A stretch of DNA of 64,000 bases from Thermoleophilia bacterium (GTDB taxonomy: Bacteria; Actinomycetota; Thermoleophilia; Gaiellales; Gaiellaceae). The notes beneath the pieces were generated by a model, which ran no database searches, had not been told where the DNA came from, and was given only the letters and a program-made list of their open reading frames with translations. Positions within the stretch are counted from its first letter, which is position 1; each line of letters opens with the position of its first letter. The stretch spans positions 1-64,000 of the forward strand of contig JAHDVS010000002.1 of assembly GCA_023382435.1 (NCBI GenBank), given 5' to 3'. Below are positions 24,023 to 32,123 of this stretch, piece after piece. Made by a program: the position numbers and the translations under genes.

Positions 24023-25642
24023 TCAAGCAGAGGCTACGCCCTCCTCAGGCTTTGCCCCCGCTCGCGAGACGACAGCCGGCTCACCCGAACGGACCGCGGC
24101 GCGCTTCTTCGTGTGCGCTCGCCATGTCATGGCCCAATGTGCGGGGTCTTCCACGTGACGAGTGTCGGGCCGGTGGATGGCCTGGTTGTGGGGCGCCGAC
24201 TTGACGAGCTCGGGGTCCGAGTAGGCTTCTCTCGAGACTTCCTCGAGCACCGCGACCCAGTAGTCGAGGTCCTCCTTTGACCAGGCCTCACCGGCCTCGG
24301 GCGTGATCGGCTGAGGAATGAGCCAAGGCTCGTGGCTCAGCCAGGGCGCATCGATTCCGAAGTCCGTCATCCGATTCTGGACGTCGACCGCGGTGACGCC
24401 CGTGTCTTGCTCGAGGGTCTCCAGGCTGTAGCGAGTCATCTCCATGCGCCACTGAGCGTTCTCCGGGTTTGACTTCGTGACCCCCGGGATCTTGAGCATC
24501 CGTTGCTCCATGTAGTTGTTGGCGAGCACGGACAGATCGCGGGCCTCGTGGATACCCTCCGTGCCCATGGCCCGCAGCCAGGAGTACGCCTTGACGATCT
24601 GCGGCACGTTGCCCCAGAACTCGCGGACCTTCCCGATGCTGTCGGGGCGGTCGACGTCGAGCCTGTACTTCTCACCGTCGAAGTCGATGATTGGGTTGGG
24701 GAGGAATCTGGCGAGCTCGGCCGTGCAGCCGTACGCGCCAACTGCCGGCCCGAGTCCTCCTTTGGGTGCGCCGAAGGTCTTGTGGAGCATGTACATGCAC
24801 GCGTCGAAACCGAGCTCGCGCGCGCGGATCTTCCCCATGACGCCATTGGAGTTCGCGTGGTCCCAGAAGCACAGCCCACCGGCGTCGTGGACGATGTCTA
24901 CCCACTGTTTGATGTCGGGGTTGTAGATGCCCATATCGTCGGGATTGTTGACCATCAGTGCCGCCGTTCGATCGGACACAGCCGCTTTCAGCGCCTCCAC
25001 CGAGGGGTAGCCGTTCTCCTCGAGCATCAGGGTGACGACCTCGAAACCCGCCGCTGCGGCGGTCGCAGGACAGCACGGGTGTGTCTGGATGGTGACGATG
25101 ACCTGATCCCGTTGCTCGAGCTCGCCCCGCGCCGCGAGGTAGCCGCGAGTGACGCAGGCGTGGGTGTACGCGCCGTGTGCGCCACCCCCAGCCTGGAACG
25201 AGAACTGATCCATTCCGGACAGCTCGCGCAGCATGAGATCGCAGTGATAAATGGGCTCGAGAATGCCCTGGAGCGAGTCCTCGTCCTGGTACGGATGGAC
25301 CTCAGCGATCTCGGGCCGAGCGGCGATCAACTCGTTCAGTCTCGGGTTGTACTTCATCGTGCAGGTGCCGAAGAGACTGATGCCAATCATTCCGAGCGTC
25401 TCCTGGGAGAGATGGAGATAGTGCCGGAGCACCTCGTGCTCGGACAGCTCGGGCAGCGCGAGCCGGGTTGATCGGCGCACCCTCGCAGGGACGAGTTCCT
25501 CGGGGCTTCCAGCGAGACTGGCGACCGCCTGCTCGGGCTCGGCGAAGACGATACCCCGGCGGCCAGGCCGGCCCATTTCCATCACGACAGGCTCGTCCCA
25601 CACGGGGGCGTGGTACCTGCGAAGTCCAGGAATCGCAGTCAT
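24023..25642 (-). CDS. GcvPB-like PLP enzyme (glycine dehydrogenase P-protein subunit 2 family)
   Basis: A 539-residue member of the two-subunit P-protein family, the subunit that carries the PLP lysine. The motif MYMLHKTFGAPKGGLGPAVG contains the expected Lys in HKTF. The following loop differs from the usual HKTFSTPHGGGGPG. Other P-protein marks are SLFGTCTMKYNP, AEVHPYQDEDSLQG, THPCCPATAAAAGFEV and NNPDDMGIYN. A C-terminal extension of ~25 residues rich in Ala/Val is unusual. It overlaps the GcvPA-like gene by 4 nt. No H, T or L protein of the glycine cleavage system is present, so the reaction may not be canonical glycine cleavage. Confidence 0.82.
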   Translation of the reverse strand: MTAIPGLRRYHAPVWDEPVVMEMGRPGRRGIVFAEPEQAVASLAGSPEELVPARVRRSTRLALPELSEHEVLRHYLHLSQETLGMIGISLFGTCTMKYNPRLNELIAARPEIAEVHPYQDEDSLQGILEPIYHCDLMLRELSGMDQFSFQAGGGAHGAYTHACVTRGYLAARGELEQRDQVIVTIQTHPCCPATAAAAGFEVVTLMLEENGYPSVEALKAAVSDRTAALMVNNPDDMGIYNPDIKQWVDIVHDAGGLCFWDHANSNGVMGKIRARELGFDACMYMLHKTFGAPKGGLGPAVGAYGCTAELARFLPNPIIDFDGEKYRLDVDRPDSIGKVREFWGNVPQIVKAYSWLRAMGTEGIHEARDLSVLANNYMEQRMLKIPGVTKSNPENAQWRMEMTRYSLETLEQDTGVTAVDVQNRMTDFGIDAPWLSHEPWLIPQPITPEAGEAWSKEDLDYWVAVLEEVSREAYSDPELVKSAPHNQAIHRPDTRHVEDPAHWAMTWRAHTKKRAAVRSGEPAVVSRAGAKPEEGVASA

Positions 25643-27051
25643 CTCGAGATCACCTCGCTCAGCGCATCGACCAGCCGGTCGATGTCGTCCTGGGAATGAA
25701 CTTCGGTCACGCAGTACAGGGCGCTCTGTCCGAGCTCCGGAAAGTCCCTGGAGAGGTCCTTGCCGCCGAATATCCCGTGGCGCCGCAACGCCAGATTGAT
25801 GTCCGCCACCGTCTTCCCCGTGTCGTCGAAACCCACGACGAACTCCTTGAAGAACCCTGCTGGGAAGGCGATGCGCACGCCGTCGAGCTCATCCAGCCTC
25901 TTCGCGGCGTAGTGGCTGCGGGAGATGATCGAGCCCCCAGCTTCGGCGAAGCCCTCGGGCCCCATGAGCGCCATGTACGTCGCGCTCACGATCGCCCACA
26001 GATGGACCGTGTGACCGGTCCAGTCCTTCCCTTCCTCGCGGGCGTCGTAGGACGACTGCTCCAACAGAGTCATCGTGAAGCCACGCTCCCCAGTCTCGAC
26101 GGTTTCGCAGAGGCTGAGCAGGAGCGTCGGGTACTCCCGCACGTATCGCTCTTCGTCGCGAGCCGCGATGAACCCGCCCATGCTGCCCCCGCAGCTCAGG
26201 TGGAGACCCAGAGGCTGGATCGTCCCGACGGCGATGTCCGCGCCGTAGTCGGCAGGGGCGGCCAGCAGGCCGAGGGAGATCGGGTCGACACCGACGATCG
26301 TCTCGGCGCCGCAATCGTGTGCTAGGCGAGCGACCTCCGCGCCTTCCGTCTCGATCACACCCAGGTACGAGGGATTCTCGAGATAGACCGCCGCTGCGCT
26401 CTGAGACATCTTCGAAGCAAGATCCTCGAGATCGATCCGACCCGACTCGAAGTCGTAGTCGACCATGATCACGTTGATGTGGTTTCGCGTCTCGGCCGGC
26501 TCGCAGTAATTGCGGATCACGGACAGGCGCTCGGGATCGAGCGAGCGCGGGATCAGCACCTCACGGCGGCCGGTCATCCGAGCGGCCATCCGGATCGCGT
26601 GCCCGGCGGCGCAGCCCCAGCTGTAGACGGGCAGACCGACGCAGTCCATGTTCACGAGCTCACCGATCTGACTGCAGAATTCAAACAGCGCCTGATTCCG
26701 TCCGTGGTCGGACGACGTTGTTCCCCAGATGTTCGTGACGAACTCGCTCCGTCCGGCTATCTCGTCGCAGATGGCCGGGACGTGGTGTTGCCAGCAGCCG
26801 GCGCCCAGAAAGCTGAGATTCTCTTCGCAGGTCTCGTTCTTGGCAAGTGTCTGCAGGAGATGCCGGCGGAGGTCGAGCTCGGACATCAGTGCCTTTGGCA
26901 ACTTGAGATCACCCTTGATGCGATGGTCGGCGGGAATCTGCTCGTACAACTCATCGACCTCGGCGATCCCGAGCGCGTCGAGCATCTCCTGCTTCGTACG
27001 AGGTTCGGAATTCGGCATATAGGGATGGGCGATCGAACCAGGCAACGCCAT
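25639..27051 (-). CDS. GcvPA-like protein (glycine dehydrogenase P-protein subunit 1 family)
   Basis: A 470-residue partner of the GcvPB-like subunit. The N-terminus HPYMPNSEPRTKQEMLDALG and then IPADHRIKGDLKLP resembles the standard PA opening (YIPHTxxDxxxMLxxIG). SFLGAGCWQHHVPAICDEI, ENPSYLGVIE and the SCGGSMGGFIAARDEERYVR block are also PA-like. The region NIWGTTSSDHGRNQALFEFC replaces the usual TPYQPEVSQGTLQAIFEYQ, so the subunit is clearly divergent. The two subunits together should form the alpha2beta2 PLP decarboxylase. An AcoX-like gene lies 27 nt upstream in the same direction. Confidence 0.82.
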   Translation of the reverse strand: MALPGSIAHPYMPNSEPRTKQEMLDALGIAEVDELYEQIPADHRIKGDLKLPKALMSELDLRRHLLQTLAKNETCEENLSFLGAGCWQHHVPAICDEIAGRSEFVTNIWGTTSSDHGRNQALFEFCSQIGELVNMDCVGLPVYSWGCAAGHAIRMAARMTGRREVLIPRSLDPERLSVIRNYCEPAETRNHINVIMVDYDFESGRIDLEDLASKMSQSAAAVYLENPSYLGVIETEGAEVARLAHDCGAETIVGVDPISLGLLAAPADYGADIAVGTIQPLGLHLSCGGSMGGFIAARDEERYVREYPTLLLSLCETVETGERGFTMTLLEQSSYDAREEGKDWTGHTVHLWAIVSATYMALMGPEGFAEAGGSIISRSHYAAKRLDELDGVRIAFPAGFFKEFVVGFDDTGKTVADINLALRRHGIFGGKDLSRDFPELGQSALYCVTEVHSQDDIDRLVDALSEVISR

Positions 27052-27078
27052 GTCAAACCTCCGGAGACGTTGGTTGAT

Positions 27079-28233
27079 TCACGAGGCGGCTACCCGGATC
27101 ACGGCACTCTGGCGAAAACCCGTTCGTACGAAGACGTGGCCCGCGAGCATCCGGTCCGTTTCGGGATCGCCGGTATCGACCAGCAACCGGCGTTGGGGTA
27201 GTCCGGCGAGCTTGTTCAGGGTGGCGAGGACGATGATGTTGTCGCGACCGACCAGGCGGAGCACTTGCGGGCTGAGCTGCTGATTGCCGCGGCCGAAGAT
27301 GTACCCCTGCGTACCGATGACGGAGACGATGATCTTCGTTCGCGGGGAGCCAGCAAGGAGCTGGAGGATCTCGCTCTCGCTCAGGTCGTGCCCGACGAGC
27401 CGGCGGCCCTGGAGCGCGTCGACGCCGAGGAGAGTCTTGGCCAAGCCCATGCGCTCGAAGAGCCGGCGCGTCGTCGTTCCAGAGCCTACGACGTAGGCGG
27501 TCGCGTCGTCGAGCTCCGAGATGAGGTTAGTGGCGATCGCGTCGACCGCCGCGTCGTCCGACGCCGACCGAGTGCTCTTGGCGCCTTGCATGAGCCGACG
27601 CTCGCTGGGAACACGCAGGTAGCCATAAAGGCGGGCGGAAAGCCGATCGGCACGATACGCGTCCTCGTCGATATCCATTACCTCGGCGTGCCGCAAAGTC
27701 CGGCGTGCCGAGTCTGTCGACGCGTAACACGCTGCGAGTTCGCCAGCGGCGGTCGGCGTCGTCGCGAAGACGGCGGAGTGCATCTTGCACCCGGCAGGGA
27801 TGCCGAGCGCCGGGAGACGGCCGTCGACCGCGTCCATGATGTCCCGGGCCGTACCATCGCCGCCAGCAAAGAGGATCAAGTCGACCTGAGCGCCGACGAA
27901 CGCTCGAACAGCGGCGAGCGTGTCCTCCCGCGTGGTCGCCTCAGCACTCGCACCTCCTACTACCTCGGGGCTCAGCGCCGCTGCGCGAGCCGCCTCCGCG
28001 CCCATCGCGCCTGCATAGGTGATGACATCGACGGCGGGAGCAAGTCGCACCAGCGTCCGAAGCGCCTGAACGGCTCGGCACGCGGCTTCTGGGCGCGCGC
28101 CTAGCCTGCGCGCTAGTTCAAGTGCGTCAGGTCCGTCCGTTCCCTTGAGCCCAACCCGACCGCCCATACCCGCGACCGGGTTGACAACAAGTCCGATGCT
28201 TGCCCTCACCTCACCCGGCCAGCTGTGCGACAC
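27079..28233 (-). CDS. ATP-NAD kinase-fold protein, AcoX-like
   Basis: A 384-residue protein with the NAD-kinase/diacylglycerol-kinase nucleotide fold. GLVVNPVAGMGGRVGLKGTDG at the N-terminus, the kinase motif LILFAGGDGTARDI near residue 125 and LGIPAGCKMHSAVFATTP are typical of the AcoX family, found beside acetoin and other dehydrogenase operons. The C-terminal domain contains TKIIVSVIGTQGYIFGRGNQQ. Its exact role in such operons is not established in the literature known to me. It is upstream of, and co-directional with, the GcvP-like pair, so it probably belongs to the same pathway. The start is uncertain between GTG 28233 and GTG 28209. Confidence 0.8.
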   Translation of the reverse strand: MSHSWPGEVRASIGLVVNPVAGMGGRVGLKGTDGPDALELARRLGARPEAACRAVQALRTLVRLAPAVDVITYAGAMGAEAARAAALSPEVVGGASAEATTREDTLAAVRAFVGAQVDLILFAGGDGTARDIMDAVDGRLPALGIPAGCKMHSAVFATTPTAAGELAACYASTDSARRTLRHAEVMDIDEDAYRADRLSARLYGYLRVPSERRLMQGAKSTRSASDDAAVDAIATNLISELDDATAYVVGSGTTTRRLFERMGLAKTLLGVDALQGRRLVGHDLSESEILQLLAGSPRTKIIVSVIGTQGYIFGRGNQQLSPQVLRLVGRDNIIVLATLNKLAGLPQRRLLVDTGDPETDRMLAGHVFVRTGFRQSAVIRVAAS

Positions 28234-28449
28234 CGCCAGCGAGCCCCGGCTCAGAGAGGCCCCTCATGAGGCCAGCATGTTACCGCGGATGTCAAGGCCG
28301 GTCGCCAGGCGGCGAGAGCGCTCTCGACGAGAGCTGCTCTGTCACCACGAGAGCAGACGAAGGATGATGGCCTCCGCCGCTGCCCGATGCCTTCATGGCT
28401 ATGATGACATCCTCGCCGGTCGATCGTCCAGCTCGTCCGAGAACTACGA

Positions 28450-29391
28450 ATGGGGCCGCCCATGTTCAAGGGTGTCGATCATATCGGTATCGGTGTGGAC
28501 GACGTCGCCGTGGGAAAGCGATTCTACGGGGATCTCGGCTTCACGTCGGTCGTGTTCGAGTACCGCGGGGAGCTTCCCGGACTCGAGGCCCTCACCGGTC
28601 GTCGGCGAGCCGAGGCCGAGGTCGTGATGCTCCGGACCGAGCAGCCCGGCCCGCTCGGACTCGGACTCATCAAGCTCGTCCGTTTGCTCGACATGGACCC
28701 GCCGCCGATGCCGGAGGGCCTTGCCTGGGGTGAGATCGGCGTCTGTGAGGTCTGCGTTCACGCTCGCGACCAGGACAACGTGTTTCGCCATCTTGTGGGC
28801 GAGAGGAGCCACACTCCGCTGATGGAGCCGCTCGTGACTCCTCTGCCCCCGCACGACACAATCGCAAACCTGTCCTACGTGGCTGATCCGTGGGGTGGAA
28901 AAGTAGAACTGATCGAGTGGTCTGACCTCTGCAAGGGATGGCCGAGCGGGCAGCCGCACGTGGAAGGCGTGAACCACGTTGCCTTCGGCGTGTCCGACAT
29001 GGACCGCTCGCGCGACTTCTACGCCAGGCTCGGGTTCACGGAGCTCTTGTTCGACTACGACGGCTACTTCGGCCCGATGGCTCCCTGGTACACCGACGAG
29101 CCCCCGAAGCAGCGGATCGTGATGCTCACGAACCCGTACGGGGCCGGGATCGAGCCTGTCCAGCACTTCCCGCCCGCCAAGGACATGCGCGGCGAGTGGG
29201 GCCACCTCGGGCCAATGGATTTCGCCGTGGGCGTGACGAACCTCGGCAAGGCGTACGAGAGCCTCAAGACGGAGGGAGTGGAGTTCGTGTCTGAACCGCA
29301 GACCGTGGATGTCGGGACCGGCGAGTGGCAATACGCGTACGTACTCGACCCGGACGGCATCTACGTGTCGCTCGTCGAGGCTCGGTACTAG
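28450..29391 (+). CDS. Two-domain VOC (glyoxalase/dioxygenase superfamily) protein
   Basis: A 313-residue protein with two vicinal-oxygen-chelate modules. Module 1 (about 5-155) begins VDHIGIGVDDVAVGKRFYGD and ends WGGKVELIEW. Module 2 (about 175-310) begins VNHVAFGVSDMDRSRDFYAR and ends DPDGIYVSLVEA. The His and Glu positions (VDHI, VELIEW, VNHV, SLVE) fit metal coordination at least in one module. Family members include dioxygenases, lyases and isomerases. It diverges from the AcoX-GcvP-like operon over a 216-nt gap that likely holds both promoters. ATG 28462 is an alternative start. Confidence 0.82.
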   Translation: MGPPMFKGVDHIGIGVDDVAVGKRFYGDLGFTSVVFEYRGELPGLEALTGRRRAEAEVVMLRTEQPGPLGLGLIKLVRLLDMDPPPMPEGLAWGEIGVCEVCVHARDQDNVFRHLVGERSHTPLMEPLVTPLPPHDTIANLSYVADPWGGKVELIEWSDLCKGWPSGQPHVEGVNHVAFGVSDMDRSRDFYARLGFTELLFDYDGYFGPMAPWYTDEPPKQRIVMLTNPYGAGIEPVQHFPPAKDMRGEWGHLGPMDFAVGVTNLGKAYESLKTEGVEFVSEPQTVDVGTGEWQYAYVLDPDGIYVSLVEARY

Positions 29392-29576
29392 AAGGCAGGG
29401 GCGGAGGCCGGCGACCTACGGGCTAGCGGCTTCTCCCGTCGGCCGAGAGTGCCCCAGGGGGTCGCCGGGCGTTGGTGGCGATCGGCAAACAGGAGGCGCC
29501 AAGCGGTGCCGACTCAGGCCGACCGCATCGTTGCTTGCGAGGGCGAGTTCTTGATTTCCTTGGGCCCGTGTGTTCG

Positions 29577-29797
29577 ATCGGCGCTGCCGCGTTGCCGTGC
29601 ACGAGCGACGTGAAGTTGTTGACGCAGTCGATGAGCTCGTTGCCGTCCACGTCCCAGAGGCGCCAACCGGCGCCGCGGGCGAGCGCGAGCGGGTAGGGCG
29701 GGTAGAACGTCCCGGTGCGGGTGTCGCCGCCGGGCAGCAGGCCGCGGAGGCGTTCGGCCAGCTCGGCGGAGCGGGTGGTGGGGATGTCGTAGTCCAC
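29577..29797 (-). pseudogene. Class-III aminotransferase (GSA-aminomutase-like), only the first ~74 codons
   Basis: A GTG at 29797 with a strong GGAGGACC box begins a protein reading AELAERLRGLLPGGDTRTGT, then a glycine-rich GAGWRLWDVDGNELIDCVNNF stretch read in two pieces, then TSLVHGNA. This is the N-terminus of class-III PLP aminotransferases such as glutamate-1-semialdehyde aminomutase relatives. After HGNA the similarity ends and the frame runs into unrelated sequence. The PLP lysine and most of the enzyme are absent. The break at about 29580 is the right edge of the VOC/AcoX/GcvP segment. It lies just downstream of the GntR gene, which presumably regulated it. Confidence 0.8.
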
Positions 29798-29822
29798 GGT
29801 CGGTCCTCCTGTCGCGGCCGGG

Positions 29823-30491
29823 TCAGCTGTCGAACAGCTCGGAGTGCTCGCGCAGCGCGAGGCGCGTGCGCCTGATGTGAATGGCGAGGAGCCGCTCGGC
29901 GTCGACCGGGTCGCCGCGCTCGGCAGCATCGAGCAGGAGCCTGTGCTCCATGTGCCCGATCAGGAGCGACTCGGGGAACGAGGTCTGGAGATAGGCCAGC
30001 CGGTAGGGGCGCGCGACGTTCCAGAGGCGCGCGATCATCCGCCGAACCTCGGGAAGCGGCGCCCGCGAGAGCAGGGTGCGGTGGAAGTCGACGTCGATCG
30101 CGAGCCAGCCCGCGGTGTCCCCGGCGGCGGCGATCCGCTCCATCTCCTCGGCGTGCTCCCTGATCGCGCGGAGATCCTCGGCGGTCAGAAGCGGGACGCT
30201 CTCCGCGATCGCGGCCGGCTCGAGCCGCTCGCGCAGCCAGTAGATCTCGTCGAGCTCGGTCGCGTCGAGCCTGACCACCCGCGCACCCGCGTTCGGGACG
30301 ATCGTGACGAGACCCTCGTTCTGAAGCGCCCGCAGCGCTTCGCGCACCGGCAGCCGGCTGACGCCGAACCGCTCGGCGACGGCAGCCTGGCCGATCCGCT
30401 CGCCCGGCGCGAGGAATCCGTCGAGAATCTCGTTGCGGAGCTCGCGCGTGACGAGCTGGATCGCCTCGCCCCGGCTCGATGCCTGCTTCAT
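29823..30491 (-). CDS. GntR-family regulator, FadR/FCD subfamily
   Basis: A 222-residue one-component regulator. The N-terminal winged helix (about 8-75) contains ILDGFLAPGERIGQAAVAER and FGVSRLPVREALRALQNEGLV. The C-terminal FCD ligand domain (about 85-215) has the metal-binding Asp/His pattern (DVDFHRTLL, HMEHRLLLDA, HIRRTRLALREH). FCD regulators bind small organic acids. A direct repeat of ATTGGATCCT lies at and just upstream of its start codon and may be its operator. It precedes the truncated aminotransferase and is divergent in context from the GlcD-type oxidase. Confidence 0.88.
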   Translation of the reverse strand: MKQASSRGEAIQLVTRELRNEILDGFLAPGERIGQAAVAERFGVSRLPVREALRALQNEGLVTIVPNAGARVVRLDATELDEIYWLRERLEPAAIAESVPLLTAEDLRAIREHAEEMERIAAAGDTAGWLAIDVDFHRTLLSRAPLPEVRRMIARLWNVARPYRLAYLQTSFPESLLIGHMEHRLLLDAAERGDPVDAERLLAIHIRRTRLALREHSELFDS

Positions 30492-30552
30492 TGGATCCTA
30501 CTAGTCAGTGTTATCGCCTGCGCCGGCCGACAATCCGGTCGAATTGGATCCT
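30490..30552. promoter_or_regulatory. Direct repeat ATTGGATCCT, candidate GntR operator
   Basis: The 10-mer ATTGGATCCT occurs at 30490-30499 (overlapping the GntR start codon) and again at 30543-30552, about five helical turns apart. It lies in the 140-nt gap between the regulator and the end of the GlcD-type gene. Spacing and position fit autoregulation by the FCD regulator. This is inference from repetition alone. Confidence 0.4.
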
Positions 30553-30631
30553 TACATGCCCTGACGGCGGTGTCAACGCCGTGGCGGAGACGCGCACCGC
30601 GCCTCCCGGGCCAGCACGCCGGCGACCGCGC

Positions 30632-32032
30632 TCAGGGCCGCGGCAGCACTTTGCCCGGGTTCATCAGCCCATCGGGATCGAACGCTGCCTTCACGTGGCG
30701 CATCAGCGCGACGCCACCGTCCCCGTGCTCGAGCGGCAGGTACTTCGCCTTCCCGTAGCCGACACCGTGCTCGCCCGTGCACGTGCCGCCGAGCGCGATC
30801 GCCCGGCGCACCAGGCGATCGTGGATCTGCTCGACGCGCGCGAGCTCGCCCGGTTCGTCGGGGTCGATGAGGAAGCTGACGTGGAAGTTGCCGTCGCCGA
30901 CATGCCCGACGATGGGGGCGACGAGACCGGCCTCGTCGATCTCGCGACGGGTGGCTGAGATGCACTCGGCGAGTCGGGAGATCGGAACGCACACGTCCGT
31001 CGAGAAGCCCCTCGCCCCCGGGCGCAGCGCCCGGCTCGCTTCGTAGGCGCCGTGGCGGGCCTCCCAGAGCGCCCGCCGCTGCTCCTCGCTCGCCGCCCAG
31101 CGAAAGCCGCCGCCGCCCGACTCCGCGACCAGCTCGCCGACCGCCTGGGCCGCCTCGTCGACGCCGGCCCGGCTGCCGTGGAACTCGAGGAACAGCGTCG
31201 GCTGGAGCGGATGGCCGAGCCCGAAACGGCGCTCGATCGCGTCCATCTGCACCTCGTCCAGGAGCTCGATTCGCGCCACGGGCAGCCCGAGCTGGATCAC
31301 GTGGATCACACAGGCGACCGCACCGTCGAGGGTCGGGAACGAGCAGACCGCGGCTGAGGTCGCCTCCGGGGTCGGGTAGAGCCTGAGCGTGGCCTCGGTC
31401 ACGATCCCGAGCGTCCCCTCGGAGCCGATGAACAGGCGGGTGAGGTCGTAGCCGGCCGACGACTTGCGGGCGCGGGAGCGGGTGCGGACGACGTCGCCGG
31501 CGGCGGTGACGACGGTGAGCGAAAGGACGTTCTCGCGCATCGTCCCGTAGCGGACGGTGGTCGTGCCGGACGCGCCGGTCGCGATCATCCCGCCGATGGT
31601 CGCGTCCGCGCCGGGATCGACCGGGAAGAAGACCCCCTCCGGCCTGAGCCTGGCGTCGAGCTGCTTGCGCGTGACGCCCGCCTCCACGGTCACGTCGAGG
31701 TCGTCGACGGAGACGCGCACGATCCGGTTCAGCCCCGAGAGATCGACGCAGACGCCGCCCTCGAGCGCGGCGATCTGCCCCTCGAGCGACGTCCCCGCCC
31801 CGTAGGGGACGATCGGCACACGCTCGTCACGGCAGGCGGCAACGATCCGCGCCACCTCCGCGGTCGAACGCGGGAAGGCGACGAGGTCGGGCGGCGCCGG
31901 CGCGTGGTAGGACTCGCCCTCGCCGTGGCGTGCCCGCACCGCCTCGCTCGCGGAGACGCGCTCCGGCCCGAGCTCGGCCGCGAGTCGACTCGCGAGCCGC
32001 TCGATCGCGTTGGCGGGAGTCCGCTGGGCCAT
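30632..32032 (-). CDS. FAD-binding oxidase, GlcD / D-lactate dehydrogenase type
   Basis: A 466-residue flavoprotein. The N-terminal PCMH-type FAD-binding domain (about 45-220) shows VPIVPYGAGTSLEGQ, a PGADATIGGMIATGASG stretch and RLFIGSEGTLGIVTEA. The C-terminal FAD-linked oxidase domain has HVGDGNFHVSFLID and CTGEHGVGYGKAKYL. Such enzymes oxidise D-2-hydroxy acids (glycolate, D-lactate and analogues) and pass electrons to quinone or cytochrome. GlcE/GlcF partners are not present. An SDR and a 2-hydroxyacid dehydrogenase nearby suggest a 2-hydroxy-acid pathway. Confidence 0.9.
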   Translation of the reverse strand: MAQRTPANAIERLASRLAAELGPERVSASEAVRARHGEGESYHAPAPPDLVAFPRSTAEVARIVAACRDERVPIVPYGAGTSLEGQIAALEGGVCVDLSGLNRIVRVSVDDLDVTVEAGVTRKQLDARLRPEGVFFPVDPGADATIGGMIATGASGTTTVRYGTMRENVLSLTVVTAAGDVVRTRSRARKSSAGYDLTRLFIGSEGTLGIVTEATLRLYPTPEATSAAVCSFPTLDGAVACVIHVIQLGLPVARIELLDEVQMDAIERRFGLGHPLQPTLFLEFHGSRAGVDEAAQAVGELVAESGGGGFRWAASEEQRRALWEARHGAYEASRALRPGARGFSTDVCVPISRLAECISATRREIDEAGLVAPIVGHVGDGNFHVSFLIDPDEPGELARVEQIHDRLVRRAIALGGTCTGEHGVGYGKAKYLPLEHGDGGVALMRHVKAAFDPDGLMNPGKVLPRP

Positions 32033-32123
32033 GGCCCCGACTCTAGCTAGCGCGGCCTCGGCGTCGAGCGATAGGATCGCCCGGCCTTGCTACTTGCTGG
32101 CGCACCGGCCGCTGCCCGACGGC

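Noticed and set aside
27052-27078. Glycine riboswitch before the GcvP-like genes
   Set aside because: Only 27 nt separate the AcoX-like stop and the GcvPA-like start, too short for the aptamer, and no conserved core was seen upstream of the operon either.
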